From the NCBI GenBank assembly GCA_030151925.1, contig JASLCY010000265.1, positions 1 to 13,374 on the forward strand: a DNA stretch of 13,374 nt, read 5' to 3'. Made by a program: the position numbers and the translations under genes. This document shows, in pieces, positions 1 to 7,156 of the stretch (position 1 is its first letter; each line of letters begins with the position of its first letter). The notes beneath the pieces were generated by a model. It ran no database searches. It had not been told where the DNA came from and saw only the letters and a list, made by a program, of their open reading frames with translations. The DNA comes from Oligoflexus sp. (GTDB lineage Bacteria > Bdellovibrionota_B > Oligoflexia > Oligoflexales > Oligoflexaceae).

Positions 1-2563
1 GGTCCTTGGAACGAACGGTCCAATCATAGGACTTGATCGTCCCGCTGAGATGCCTGGATTTGCTTCCGTCCAACGCGACTTTGGTATCGCCGCCGCTCGA
101 TTTCAGGCATTGATCCGCGCCGGCGTGCGCGACGAGGTCGCCGAGATAGTCGCCGACCGGGATTTTCACCGCAGTCGCCGGCTTCCAGACGAGACCGATC
201 GCATCGCCTTCCCGCGTGTAGCCGGCAAGCTCCGTTTGGGTGCTGTAAGCATAACGGCCATTCGCGTTCTTGAATTCGTAGAGTTTTTCGGTCGCTGCAT
301 TCGCCGCCGTGGATGCGGGCAAAACAAAGAACGCCGAGGGTTCGCCCGAGGTTGGGATCAGACGGCGTTTGGGATCGCATTCAGGAGCGGACCAGGCCAG
401 CCCCTGAGTGCCAGGAGCTTGCGACTCCATCGCGAAGAACGCGGCAGCGAGCGGCGTCGAGCCGGGATGAAGATCGCCCTTCACCCCCAGGTTCGTGGTC
501 TGGGCATCCGAAAGATCATAGACCGCCACCGGCATGATAAGACGCGAATCCGCAAGATCAAGCCTATAGAGCACCTGGTTATAATCGTGACGAGGCGTCG
601 CGATCTCCTGCGTGAAGAAGTTGGTATACGTTCCGTGGATATAGATCAGGCGGCCGCCCTCGCGATCATAGAAGGGATGCTGCTGCAGGTTATAGAACGT
701 GTATTTATCGTGAGAGATGATCTTCGTCGCGAAGTTCCAAGGGCCCAGCGGGGTATCGGCCTCGCTGATCCAGGTCTCGCCGAGGAACGAAGTCCCGAAT
801 TTTTGCTGGATCGTACCGATGTAGCGTTTGCGGAAGTTGTTCCAGTTCTTCTCGAGGTTGCTTTGGGCGAGCGCCACGGTTTGCCCCTGCATGTCGTGGA
901 ACTCGACTTCCTCGAGGATATCATTCTCATTGATATTCGCCTTCTTCATATCATCGAGGACGGGCGGATAGGCGTTCTTGCGCCACGCATAGGCGAGCGA
1001 ACCGTCCGGATTCCGCATGACGGTCTTGGTCTTCGGCTCGTAAGGGCTATACGTTTCATAGGCGTCGATGTTCAGCAGGTTTTCGACGGTCGCCCGGACC
1101 CGCATGTAACCGTAATAGAGGTAGTCGTCGGCTCCGTGGCGGACCTTGACGGGCTCCCCGTTCGGAGTCAGCGCTTCGCCCGGGATATATTCCGCTTTCG
1201 CGAAGTTCAGCACGTCCTTGAAGGTGCCGCTCGCGTCATCGAACACGCCCCATCCGCGGCGACCGACGTCGGCCGAAGCCACGGCCTTGCCGTAGATGCC
1301 GTACATCCGCTCGGCGCCGCTCGCATCGGGCAACGCCACGAGCGAGCCCATCCAGGTCGGGTTGCCGACTGGTTCAAAGTCAGGCGCCATGGGGCGGGAG
1401 AAGCCGTCGCTGCCGACGTAATAGGTGCGATTGATGCCGAGATCCTGCGAGATATTGCCCTTGCCGGGCAGGTCCGCGACGGCTCCCGAATTCCCGAAGT
1501 TGCCGAGCGGATAAGAGGGCCGGCTGGTGTCCTGCCAGATCCAGAAGAGCTTGGAATGGTAAAGGACGGCATTCACCGTGTCCTGGCCCATCACGAGACC
1601 ATCGATATGCGGATGGGCGACCGGCGTCGTATAACCCAGCATCACGCTGTCGCGATAAGAACCCGCGCCGGTCGAACGATAGAGGCGTTCCGCGATATTA
1701 CGGCGAACGATTTCGAAGGTCTTTTCACCGCCTTTTTCGATCTTCACCTTGATGTCTTGCGCGTCGTAGCCGTCGCTCGTCATCTTGTAGGTGATCTCGC
1801 TGCCCATGAGGTCCTGGTCGTCGATGGCGATAAAACCTTGGTTATCGGAGTAATACTCCTGGCCGTCGGCGGAAGCCAGGCGAACGATCGGCACTCCGCG
1901 ATGAGTGGCTTTATCGACGATACGGATGCCGAAGATCTGCGAAGGCAGCGGCACGTTCATGCCGAGCAATTTGCGGGTGTCTTTATCATGCGCGACCGCT
2001 ACGGTCTGCCCGGAAGCCCTGTCCAGATAGATGAAGGCGGCTCCGCCCTCCTTGATATCAAGCACGGCGCCGGCGATCCCGAGCCCGTCTTTCTTAGCGT
2101 TCCAGCCGGGATGGGTCACGGTGAAGAACACCTTCTTGTCCATGAGCCCCGGCTCGTAGAAAGCGACGAAACCGTTTTTATCCGATTGCAGGCGGATATT
2201 GTTGGTCGTGGAGATGACCGCGCCCGGGATGTTCTCGTTCGTCGCGCTATCGACGATGTGGATGTTGAAATACTTGTGGACCTGGTTCGCGAGGGCCGGA
2301 TCTTTCATGGGCGCGACGGCGCCTGGATCCGACCAGGCCTTGAGATCCTCGTCTTTCGACCACGATCCGGAGTTCGAGGCGTTGTTTTGCGTAGCATCAT
2401 TACCGTTCGCGCCGCTCGACGTTCCGCCGTTCGTATCATCGTTGGAATTCGTCGTGACGTTGCCGCCACCGGAGTGCACGGGCGAAGGCGGCTTACTGAA
2501 ACAAGCGGTTAACGAAGCGGCCTGCGAGATCAAGAGGAGCGGCAAAACCGGGATTTTCTTCAT
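1..2563 (-). CDS. Large surface lipoprotein of unknown function, C-terminus cut by window edge
   Basis: About 854 residues are visible and no stop is reached before position 1. The start at 2563 (MKKIPVLP) gives a lipoprotein signal ending in lipobox LTAC, Cys21; an ATG at 2569 two codons upstream is also possible, and a GAGAG lies just before both. After Cys21 comes a Gly/Ser/Asn-rich linker (about 22-70). Two carboxypeptidase-regulatory-like beta segments follow (about 98-182 and 210-285). A long central region (about 290-800) includes a conserved-looking block near 594-660 with GETWISEADTPLGPW and DYNQVLYRLDL. The last 40 residues (from about 815, AGADQ then ALDGSKS and SYDW) look like the start of a PKD/Ig-like domain. 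From memory the architecture resembles uncharacterised planctomycete and myxobacterial proteins; the central part may be a beta-propeller, but that is a guess. Transcribed divergently from the dsbD-like gene. Substrate and function are unknown. Confidence 0.85.
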   Translation of the reverse strand, partial: MKKIPVLPLLLISQAASLTACFSKPPSPVHSGGGNVTTNSNDDTNGGTSSGANGNDATQNNASNSGSWSKDEDLKAWSDPGAVAPMKDPALANQVHKYFNIHIVDSATNENIPGAVISTTNNIRLQSDKNGFVAFYEPGLMDKKVFFTVTHPGWNAKKDGLGIAGAVLDIKEGGAAFIYLDRASGQTVAVAHDKDTRKLLGMNVPLPSQIFGIRIVDKATHRGVPIVRLASADGQEYYSDNQGFIAIDDQDLMGSEITYKMTSDGYDAQDIKVKIEKGGEKTFEIVRRNIAERLYRSTGAGSYRDSVMLGYTTPVAHPHIDGLVMGQDTVNAVLYHSKLFWIWQDTSRPSYPLGNFGNSGAVADLPGKGNISQDLGINRTYYVGSDGFSRPMAPDFEPVGNPTWMGSLVALPDASGAERMYGIYGKAVASADVGRRGWGVFDDASGTFKDVLNFAKAEYIPGEALTPNGEPVKVRHGADDYLYYGYMRVRATVENLLNIDAYETYSPYEPKTKTVMRNPDGSLAYAWRKNAYPPVLDDMKKANINENDILEEVEFHDMQGQTVALAQSNLEKNWNNFRKRYIGTIQQKFGTSFLGETWISEADTPLGPWNFATKIISHDKYTFYNLQQHPFYDREGGRLIYIHGTYTNFFTQEIATPRHDYNQVLYRLDLADSRLIMPVAVYDLSDAQTTNLGVKGDLHPGSTPLAAAFFAMESQAPGTQGLAWSAPECDPKRRLIPTSGEPSAFFVLPASTAANAATEKLYEFKNANGRYAYSTQTELAGYTREGDAIGLVWKPATAVKIPVGDYLGDLVAHAGADQCLKSSGGDTKVALDGSKSRHLSGTIKSYDWTVRSKD

Positions 2564-2802
2564 CGCCATCGGTCTCTCATCTGAAGCGGTAAAATTCCGT
2601 CGAACCAGGTACTTATCGGCATTTTTAAGCTTTTTGTTGAGCGAAATCATTGTGAATGAATTCAAAATCTTAAAGGCCGCACCTGAGAATTCGTGGCGCG
2701 GCTAAATTGTTGATATAGGTATGGTTTCAAGGCGGAGTAGCCCTTTCGATTTGCAACTTAAGCCGATTATGCGAAGATCATGGACTCTCTTAAGGAGACT
2801 CT

Positions 2803-4794
2803 ATGTTCCGCCTATGTGGGATTTTCTGCGCCGCCTTTCTCATCAACCTCCTCTCCTCCGTCGCGCCTGCGGCCGAGAGCCTGAAGGCCGATCATATCGA
2901 GGTTTCATGGATAGCTCCCGCCGATCTTTCGGCCTCGGGCGATACCATCGGCCTCCGTTTCAAGATAGACCCGCACTGGCATATTTACTGGAAAAACCCA
3001 GGGGATTCGGGAACCGCGCCCAAATTCAAATTGCAATCGGAGCAGGCTGATCTGAGCAGACCGGCATGGCCGGTTCCGAAGCGTTTCATGCTCGGCGGCC
3101 TGACGACGATAGGCTATGAAAACGAGGTGACGTTCCCCGTCTCGATCAGCCCGAAAACCAAAGACGGTACGATCCGGGTCACGGCGGCTCTCGAATGGCT
3201 CGTTTGCCAGGAGGAATGCCTGCCGGGATCGGGAGAACTCACGCTTGAACGCAAGGTGACCGCCAGCCCGCCCTCTTCGCCCGAACGCGAGGCTATCACC
3301 GAAGCGCTCGCTCTCGTGCCGAGGCCGCAGAACCGTTCGCCCTATTCTATCCGCCATATCGAGACCTCCGCGGAAGACCTGGTTTTATCCATCAAGGGCA
3401 AGGATCAGGCTCCTCTCGAGCGTCTGACCATCTTTCCGGTCGATGCCGAAGCCTTCTCGCCCGTAGAGCCCGCGCACTCGGCGGACGGCAACTCGCTTCA
3501 CCTGAAACTCCAGCCCGGGCAGGCGGCGCCGGATCGATTCGATCTGGTCCTGGCCGATGAGAAAGGGGCATGGGAATTCCCCGGCGTCAGCACCCAAACC
3601 CAGGATAAAACCACCTCCGCGTCCGCCTACATCATCCTCCTTCTCTCGGCCTTCGTGGGCGGCCTTATACTCAACCTCATGCCCTGCGTCCTGCCGGTGC
3701 TGTCGATCAAGTTCTTCTCGCTCGCGAAGGTCGACAAGCACACGCGCTGGACCGAAGCGCTTCTCTATACGCTCGGCGTGCTCGTAACCTTCGCCGCGCT
3801 CGGCGGCCTCTTCCTCGCTCTGCGGGCCGGAGGGACGGCCATAGGCTGGGGTTTCCAGCTCCAATCACCGCCTATCGTCACCGCTCTGATCATCCTGTTT
3901 TGGATGATGGGCCTCAGCTTCCTCGGTTTCTTCGAATTCGGCGATTCCGTGACGAGGGTCGCCGGCCGTTTCGAAAACGTCGGCGCCTTCGGCACCGGTT
4001 GCCTCTCGGTCTTCGTCGCGACGCCTTGCACGGGGCCTTTCATGGGCACGGCGCTGGGGGCCGCCGCGGTTTTGCCGGCGGCTCAAGCTCTCATCATCTT
4101 CCTTTTCCTCGGGCTCGGGCTCGCTTCGCCCTTCCTGGCCCTCGCGCTCTTTCCGAAGATCAAACTTCCCAAACCCGGCATGTGGATGGTCACCCTGCGT
4201 CAGGCATTGGCTTTCCCGCTCTTCGGAACCGTCATCTGGCTGCTCTGGGTCCTGGGCTCGCAGCTCGGCAACGACTCCTGGGTCTACCTTTCGTCGGTCG
4301 GCCTGCTGCTCGTCTTCTTCGTATGGCTCGGCAAAGGCCGGCCTAACGCCTTCAAAGCGGCAGCCATCCTCGGCTCGATCGCCGCTATCGCCGCCGTGGA
4401 GCATTGGGCGATCACGACGCCGCTCGCCAAGGCCTCGACTCATGAATCGGCCGATACGGTCTGGATCAACTACGATCCGAAGATCATCGAGGAGGCGAAG
4501 GCTCAGCATCAAGCCGTCTTCGTCGATTTCACCGCGGCCTGGTGCGTGACGTGCCAGGTGAATAAGAAGGCCGTGCTGGAGACCGATCTTGCCGAGGAGC
4601 TCTTCAAGAAGAACAACGTGAAGCTCGTGAAGGCCGATTGGACGAACCTGGATGAGACGATCACCCAGGCCCTCGCCGCATTCAATCGGGCTTCCGTGCC
4701 TCTCTACCTCTTTTACCCGGCCGATGGCTCCGCCCCGAAAATACTGCCTCAGATACTCAGCCGCTCGGATATCGAGGGGCTCTTCATTCACTAA
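2803..4794 (+). CDS. dsbD: Protein-disulfide reductase, DsbD/ScsB-like membrane electron transporter
   Basis: A 663-residue protein that, by family knowledge, passes electrons from cytoplasmic thioredoxin across the inner membrane to periplasmic thiol proteins. The signal peptide ends near residue 23 (APA/AES). The N-terminal periplasmic domain (about 28-265) carries the Cys pair C135/C139 in a CQEEC motif, as in the longer ScsB-like members rather than E. coli DsbD. The membrane domain (about 275-535) has roughly eight hydrophobic segments with the two redox cysteines C295 (MPCVLP) and C409 (TPCTGP). The C-terminal thioredoxin domain (about 550-663) has the active site WCVTC, C581/C584. All six expected cysteines are present, so it should be functional. 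The start is fixed by AAGGAG at 2792-2797, five bases before the ATG. The next gene, a secreted redoxin, begins 16 bases after the stop, so the two are probably co-transcribed. A role in copper tolerance, cytochrome maturation or peroxide defence cannot be separated from sequence. Confidence 0.95.
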   Translation: MFRLCGIFCAAFLINLLSSVAPAAESLKADHIEVSWIAPADLSASGDTIGLRFKIDPHWHIYWKNPGDSGTAPKFKLQSEQADLSRPAWPVPKRFMLGGLTTIGYENEVTFPVSISPKTKDGTIRVTAALEWLVCQEECLPGSGELTLERKVTASPPSSPEREAITEALALVPRPQNRSPYSIRHIETSAEDLVLSIKGKDQAPLERLTIFPVDAEAFSPVEPAHSADGNSLHLKLQPGQAAPDRFDLVLADEKGAWEFPGVSTQTQDKTTSASAYIILLLSAFVGGLILNLMPCVLPVLSIKFFSLAKVDKHTRWTEALLYTLGVLVTFAALGGLFLALRAGGTAIGWGFQLQSPPIVTALIILFWMMGLSFLGFFEFGDSVTRVAGRFENVGAFGTGCLSVFVATPCTGPFMGTALGAAAVLPAAQALIIFLFLGLGLASPFLALALFPKIKLPKPGMWMVTLRQALAFPLFGTVIWLLWVLGSQLGNDSWVYLSSVGLLLVFFVWLGKGRPNAFKAAAILGSIAAIAAVEHWAITTPLAKASTHESADTVWINYDPKIIEEAKAQHQAVFVDFTAAWCVTCQVNKKAVLETDLAEELFKKNNVKLVKADWTNLDETITQALAAFNRASVPLYLFYPADGSAPKILPQILSRSDIEGLFIH

Positions 4795-4810
4795 GAGAGA
4801 GGATATCGCG

Positions 4811-5410
4811 ATGAAACTCATGTCTCTGATCACGACCGCCGTATTGATGAGCGCCCCTGCTTTCGCGGACGCGGTGCCTGGCAAGGACGCACCTGGCTTT
4901 GAAGTGAAGGACGCGACCGGCAAGACCCAGAAGCTCGCCGATTACAAAGGCAAGTGGGTGGTGCTCGAATGGTTCAACAAGGGCTGTCCTTTCGTGAGGA
5001 AGCACTACGGTTCGAACAACATGCAGAACCTGCAGCAGACCTATGAAGGCAAGGGCGTCGTGTGGTTTACCGTGGTGTCCTCGGCGAAAGGCAAAGAGGG
5101 TTACGTGGAACCGGCCGAAGCGCTGGCGGATGCGAAGGAGCGCCATGCGACGCCGACCGCCATCCTCATGGACAGCGACGGCAAGGTCGGTAAGAGTTAT
5201 GGCGCGAAGACCACTCCGCACATGTTCGTGATCTCGCCTGAGCAGAAGGTCGTTTACGCGGGCGCGATCGACGATAACGACTCGTCCGATCCCAAGGTCA
5301 TCCCCAGCTCGAAGAATTACGTAGCGGCCGCTCTCGATGCGGGCATGTCCGGCAAAACTGTCGAGAAAACCAGTTCACGTCCCTACGGTTGCAGCGTAAA
5401 GTATCAGTAA
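4811..5410 (+). CDS. Secreted redoxin (thioredoxin-fold, AhpC/TSA-like) with CPFV motif
   Basis: A 199-residue thioredoxin-fold protein with a signal peptide (MKLMSLITTAVLMSAPAFA, cleaved near residue 19). The redoxin core has the motif WFNKGCPFVRKHY with a single nucleophile-type Cys59 in place of a CxxC pair, the cis-proline loop TTPHMFV (Pro136), and a second cysteine near the end in PYGCSVKY (Cys194). This arrangement matches the peroxiredoxin-like redoxin subfamily with a conserved GCPFVRKHY segment. Cys59 and Cys194 may form the redox couple, which is inference. The frame is open upstream to 4652 inside the dsbD gene, but the start at 4811 is preferred: it has a good site (AGAGGA at 4798-4803, seven bases away) and begins exactly at the signal peptide. 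Placement 16 bases after the DsbD-like gene suggests it is reduced by that transporter in the periplasm. The exact substrate (peroxide or protein disulfide) is not known. Confidence 0.92.
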   Translation: MKLMSLITTAVLMSAPAFADAVPGKDAPGFEVKDATGKTQKLADYKGKWVVLEWFNKGCPFVRKHYGSNNMQNLQQTYEGKGVVWFTVVSSAKGKEGYVEPAEALADAKERHATPTAILMDSDGKVGKSYGAKTTPHMFVISPEQKVVYAGAIDDNDSSDPKVIPSSKNYVAAALDAGMSGKTVEKTSSRPYGCSVKYQ

Positions 5411-5418
5411 GAGGCGAA

Positions 5419-5442
5419 GAGGAGGCCTCACACGGCCTTCTC
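5419..5442 (+). promoter_or_regulatory. Intergenic hairpin without T-tract
   Basis: GAGGAGGCC (5419-5427) can pair with GGCCTTCTC (5434-5442), giving nine pairs including one G-U, with a six-base loop. It lies just after the redoxin stop and about 50 bases before the small four-cysteine gene. No run of T follows, so it is not a standard intrinsic terminator. It may stabilise or partly separate the upstream message from the downstream gene; this role is inferred. Confidence 0.45.
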
Positions 5443-5491
5443 TGCCGAAATGTTGAATCGAATTCAGCCATTAAGTTCGAGGGAGGTTTCC

Positions 5492-5773
5492 ATGCGTTCT
5501 CTTTACGTTCTTCCTCTCGCTCTGGCCCTGCTGCCTGTCGTCGCCGCGGCCGCGCCCCTGCGAACCCTGTCGCCTGGTGAATGCGCCGTTGAATTTTGGC
5601 CCGGCGCGGATCGCAAAGAGGTCAAATACATGTCGGTTAAAGACATCGGTGCCTTTCAAGACAATATTCCGAAGAACAAGCGAGATCGAATGACCTGCGA
5701 TGATCAGCTTCGCGATTATCTCAAGGCTTATGCCTCGCGCTGCGAGGTCTTCTGCAACCCTGACGAGAAGTGA
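5492..5773 (+). CDS. Small secreted four-cysteine protein, unknown function
   Basis: A 93-residue protein that I do not recognise. It starts with a clear Sec signal peptide (MRSLYVLPLALALLPVVAAA, cleavage near AAA/APL at about residue 21), leaving a mature protein of about 72 residues. The mature part has four cysteines: C31, C69, C84 and C88, the last two in a CEVFC spacing, so two disulfides are possible. It is rich in charged residues (Lys, Arg, Asp). The frame is open from 5450, but the start at 5492 is chosen because it has GGGAGG at 5481-5486 at good spacing and begins directly with the signal peptide. It follows the DsbD-like and redoxin genes on the same strand after 81 bases that hold a hairpin. 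It may be a partner or client of that redox system. It converges with the DUF1552 gene after 41 bases, with no clear terminator between them. Confidence 0.8.
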   Translation: MRSLYVLPLALALLPVVAAAAPLRTLSPGECAVEFWPGADRKEVKYMSVKDIGAFQDNIPKNKRDRMTCDDQLRDYLKAYASRCEVFCNPDEK

Positions 5774-5814
5774 AGGGAAAGCAACGCAGCATGCGAGGAT
5801 TTTCGGATAGGCTC

Positions 5815-7155
5815 TTAGCCCTTCAAAGCTGCGAGAGGCCCTGGGTTGCCCCGGTTCCCGAACTTGTTGTCGGGCAATCCCATGGCCTGCAGTATCGAGA
5901 CCAGGAGATTGTTGTGAATCGCATTTCCGGCGTCGATGCAGCGTCCGGTCTTGAACTGGCCGCCCGCCTGCCCCGCAACCGCGATGCCCATATTCTTGAA
6001 ATCGTGGTAACCGCTGTCGCCGAGCTCGGAAACGGATAAGACGATGCTGTTGTAGAGCAGCGATTTATCGCCTTCCTTCACTTTGCCCATGCCTTCGATC
6101 AAATCAGCGAGCTTCGTCATCATATAAGACTGGTTCGCAAAGTGGTTCTTCTGATCCGAATGCGAGTATTCGTGATGATCGCCGCCGGCCGGATCCGGGC
6201 GGCCGCCTGAGAACTTCATATTGGACACGGCATGGGACAGCATGATCGTCACGATATTGGTGACTCCGCAGGCCATGGCCTGGATCGCGAGCTGATTATT
6301 CAGGTCCACGACGTAATCGAAATTCTCCGGCTTCCAATAGGACTTGGGATAAGCGTCCTCTTTAGAGCTGAACGTCATCGTTTGTTTGATGCTGTCTTTC
6401 GAGCACTGAGCGCCTTTCGAGGAGTCGTCCATGGTCGCCGTGCCCGCATCGATGCGGCGTTCGAGTTCGCGGATCGATTCCACATGGAGGTCGAGCTTGG
6501 CCTTTTCTATCGTGCCGAGCTTGGCCTGCAAGCCTTTTAACTGCTCGAGGTTGTCGTCGAGCAGGCTCTTTCTGAATTTCGTGTTCAGCCCGCTCGTAGG
6601 GGCCTGCGCGGTGGTCGAACCGCCGAAGAGGGTCGTGAACGACTGCGAAGGGTTGTCGACGACGTCCAAGGGATCGCCGTTGGCGTTAAACGAGATCGCC
6701 TTGGTGATATCCCCGCCCTCGAAGGCCTTGGCTGCGCCGAGCCGCACGACGGGGATCTGTCCGGGGAATTTGCTCCCGAGGTAGGTATCGATGGAAATCC
6801 CCCGGGTCGCGTAATCGAGGCCCGTAAGGCAGTGATGGGTTCCACCTTCGTGGCTGTTGGTCGTATCGTAATTCAAATTCAGCATGATGTTCACGTCGCT
6901 GCGCACGCGGTCGGCGAGCAGCGGCGAGCAGATCAGGCCGTCCTGCTTGATAAGGGCGCCGGCGGCAGGATGGAATTTAAAAGGCACGATGCCGTCGGGA
7001 TAATAGAAGAAGACCGCGCGTTTCGCGACGACCTCACCGAAGGCCTGCGTCTCCATCAGAGTGCGCATGAAGGGCAAGAATACGATGCTATTCCCGAGGT
7101 AGCGGAAGAGGTTCCGCCGGCTGATCTCACGTTTGATCTGAGGGGTCATCACCAT
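5815..7155 (-). CDS. DUF1552 family protein with Tat-type signal
   Basis: A 446-residue DUF1552 protein. The N-terminus has a twin-arginine motif (SRRNLFRYLG, about 12-21) followed by a short hydrophobic stretch, so export in folded form by Tat is likely. The body shows features I associate with DUF1552: AVFFYYPDG near the N-terminus, a GTHHCLTG segment, the central ESIRELERR helix and the C-terminal SVSELGDSGYHDF and NNLLVSILQAMGLP segments. Many His and Asp residues (SHAVSN, GGDHHEYSH) could bind metal, but the biochemical role of the family is not established. The start at 7155 is one base past the stop of the upstream DUF1592-family gene; ATG at 7149 and GTG at 7152 are alternatives. An AGGGGA lies about six bases upstream of 7155, inside the upstream gene, which implies translational coupling. 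In many planctomycete and myxobacterial genomes these two families occur as adjacent genes, as here. Confidence 0.92.
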   Translation of the reverse strand: MVMTPQIKREISRRNLFRYLGNSIVFLPFMRTLMETQAFGEVVAKRAVFFYYPDGIVPFKFHPAAGALIKQDGLICSPLLADRVRSDVNIMLNLNYDTTNSHEGGTHHCLTGLDYATRGISIDTYLGSKFPGQIPVVRLGAAKAFEGGDITKAISFNANGDPLDVVDNPSQSFTTLFGGSTTAQAPTSGLNTKFRKSLLDDNLEQLKGLQAKLGTIEKAKLDLHVESIRELERRIDAGTATMDDSSKGAQCSKDSIKQTMTFSSKEDAYPKSYWKPENFDYVVDLNNQLAIQAMACGVTNIVTIMLSHAVSNMKFSGGRPDPAGGDHHEYSHSDQKNHFANQSYMMTKLADLIEGMGKVKEGDKSLLYNSIVLSVSELGDSGYHDFKNMGIAVAGQAGGQFKTGRCIDAGNAIHNNLLVSILQAMGLPDNKFGNRGNPGPLAALKG

Positions 7156-7156
7156 C

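Noticed and set aside
50..2512. Very long plus-strand open frame (820 codons) opposite the partial lipoprotein.
   Set aside because: Its translation is Arg/Val/Ile/Asp-rich without recognisable domains, while the minus strand gives a lipoprotein signal, beta-domain repeats and a PKD-like end. It is a shadow created by codon bias.
2570..2802. AT-rich divergent region examined for promoters and RNA genes.
   Set aside because: Several weak TTG-type and TAT-type hexamers occur, but none with good spacing on either strand; no RNA structure was seen.
4652..4810. Upstream extension of the redoxin frame into the dsbD-like gene.
   Set aside because: A signal peptide begins exactly at 4811 with a good ribosome site, so the extension is not translated as part of the redoxin.
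3865..4923. Minus-strand open frame of 352 codons inside the dsbD-like gene.
   Set aside because: It is opposite an unmistakable membrane transporter, is highly charged and low complexity, and crosses into the next gene; an antisense shadow.
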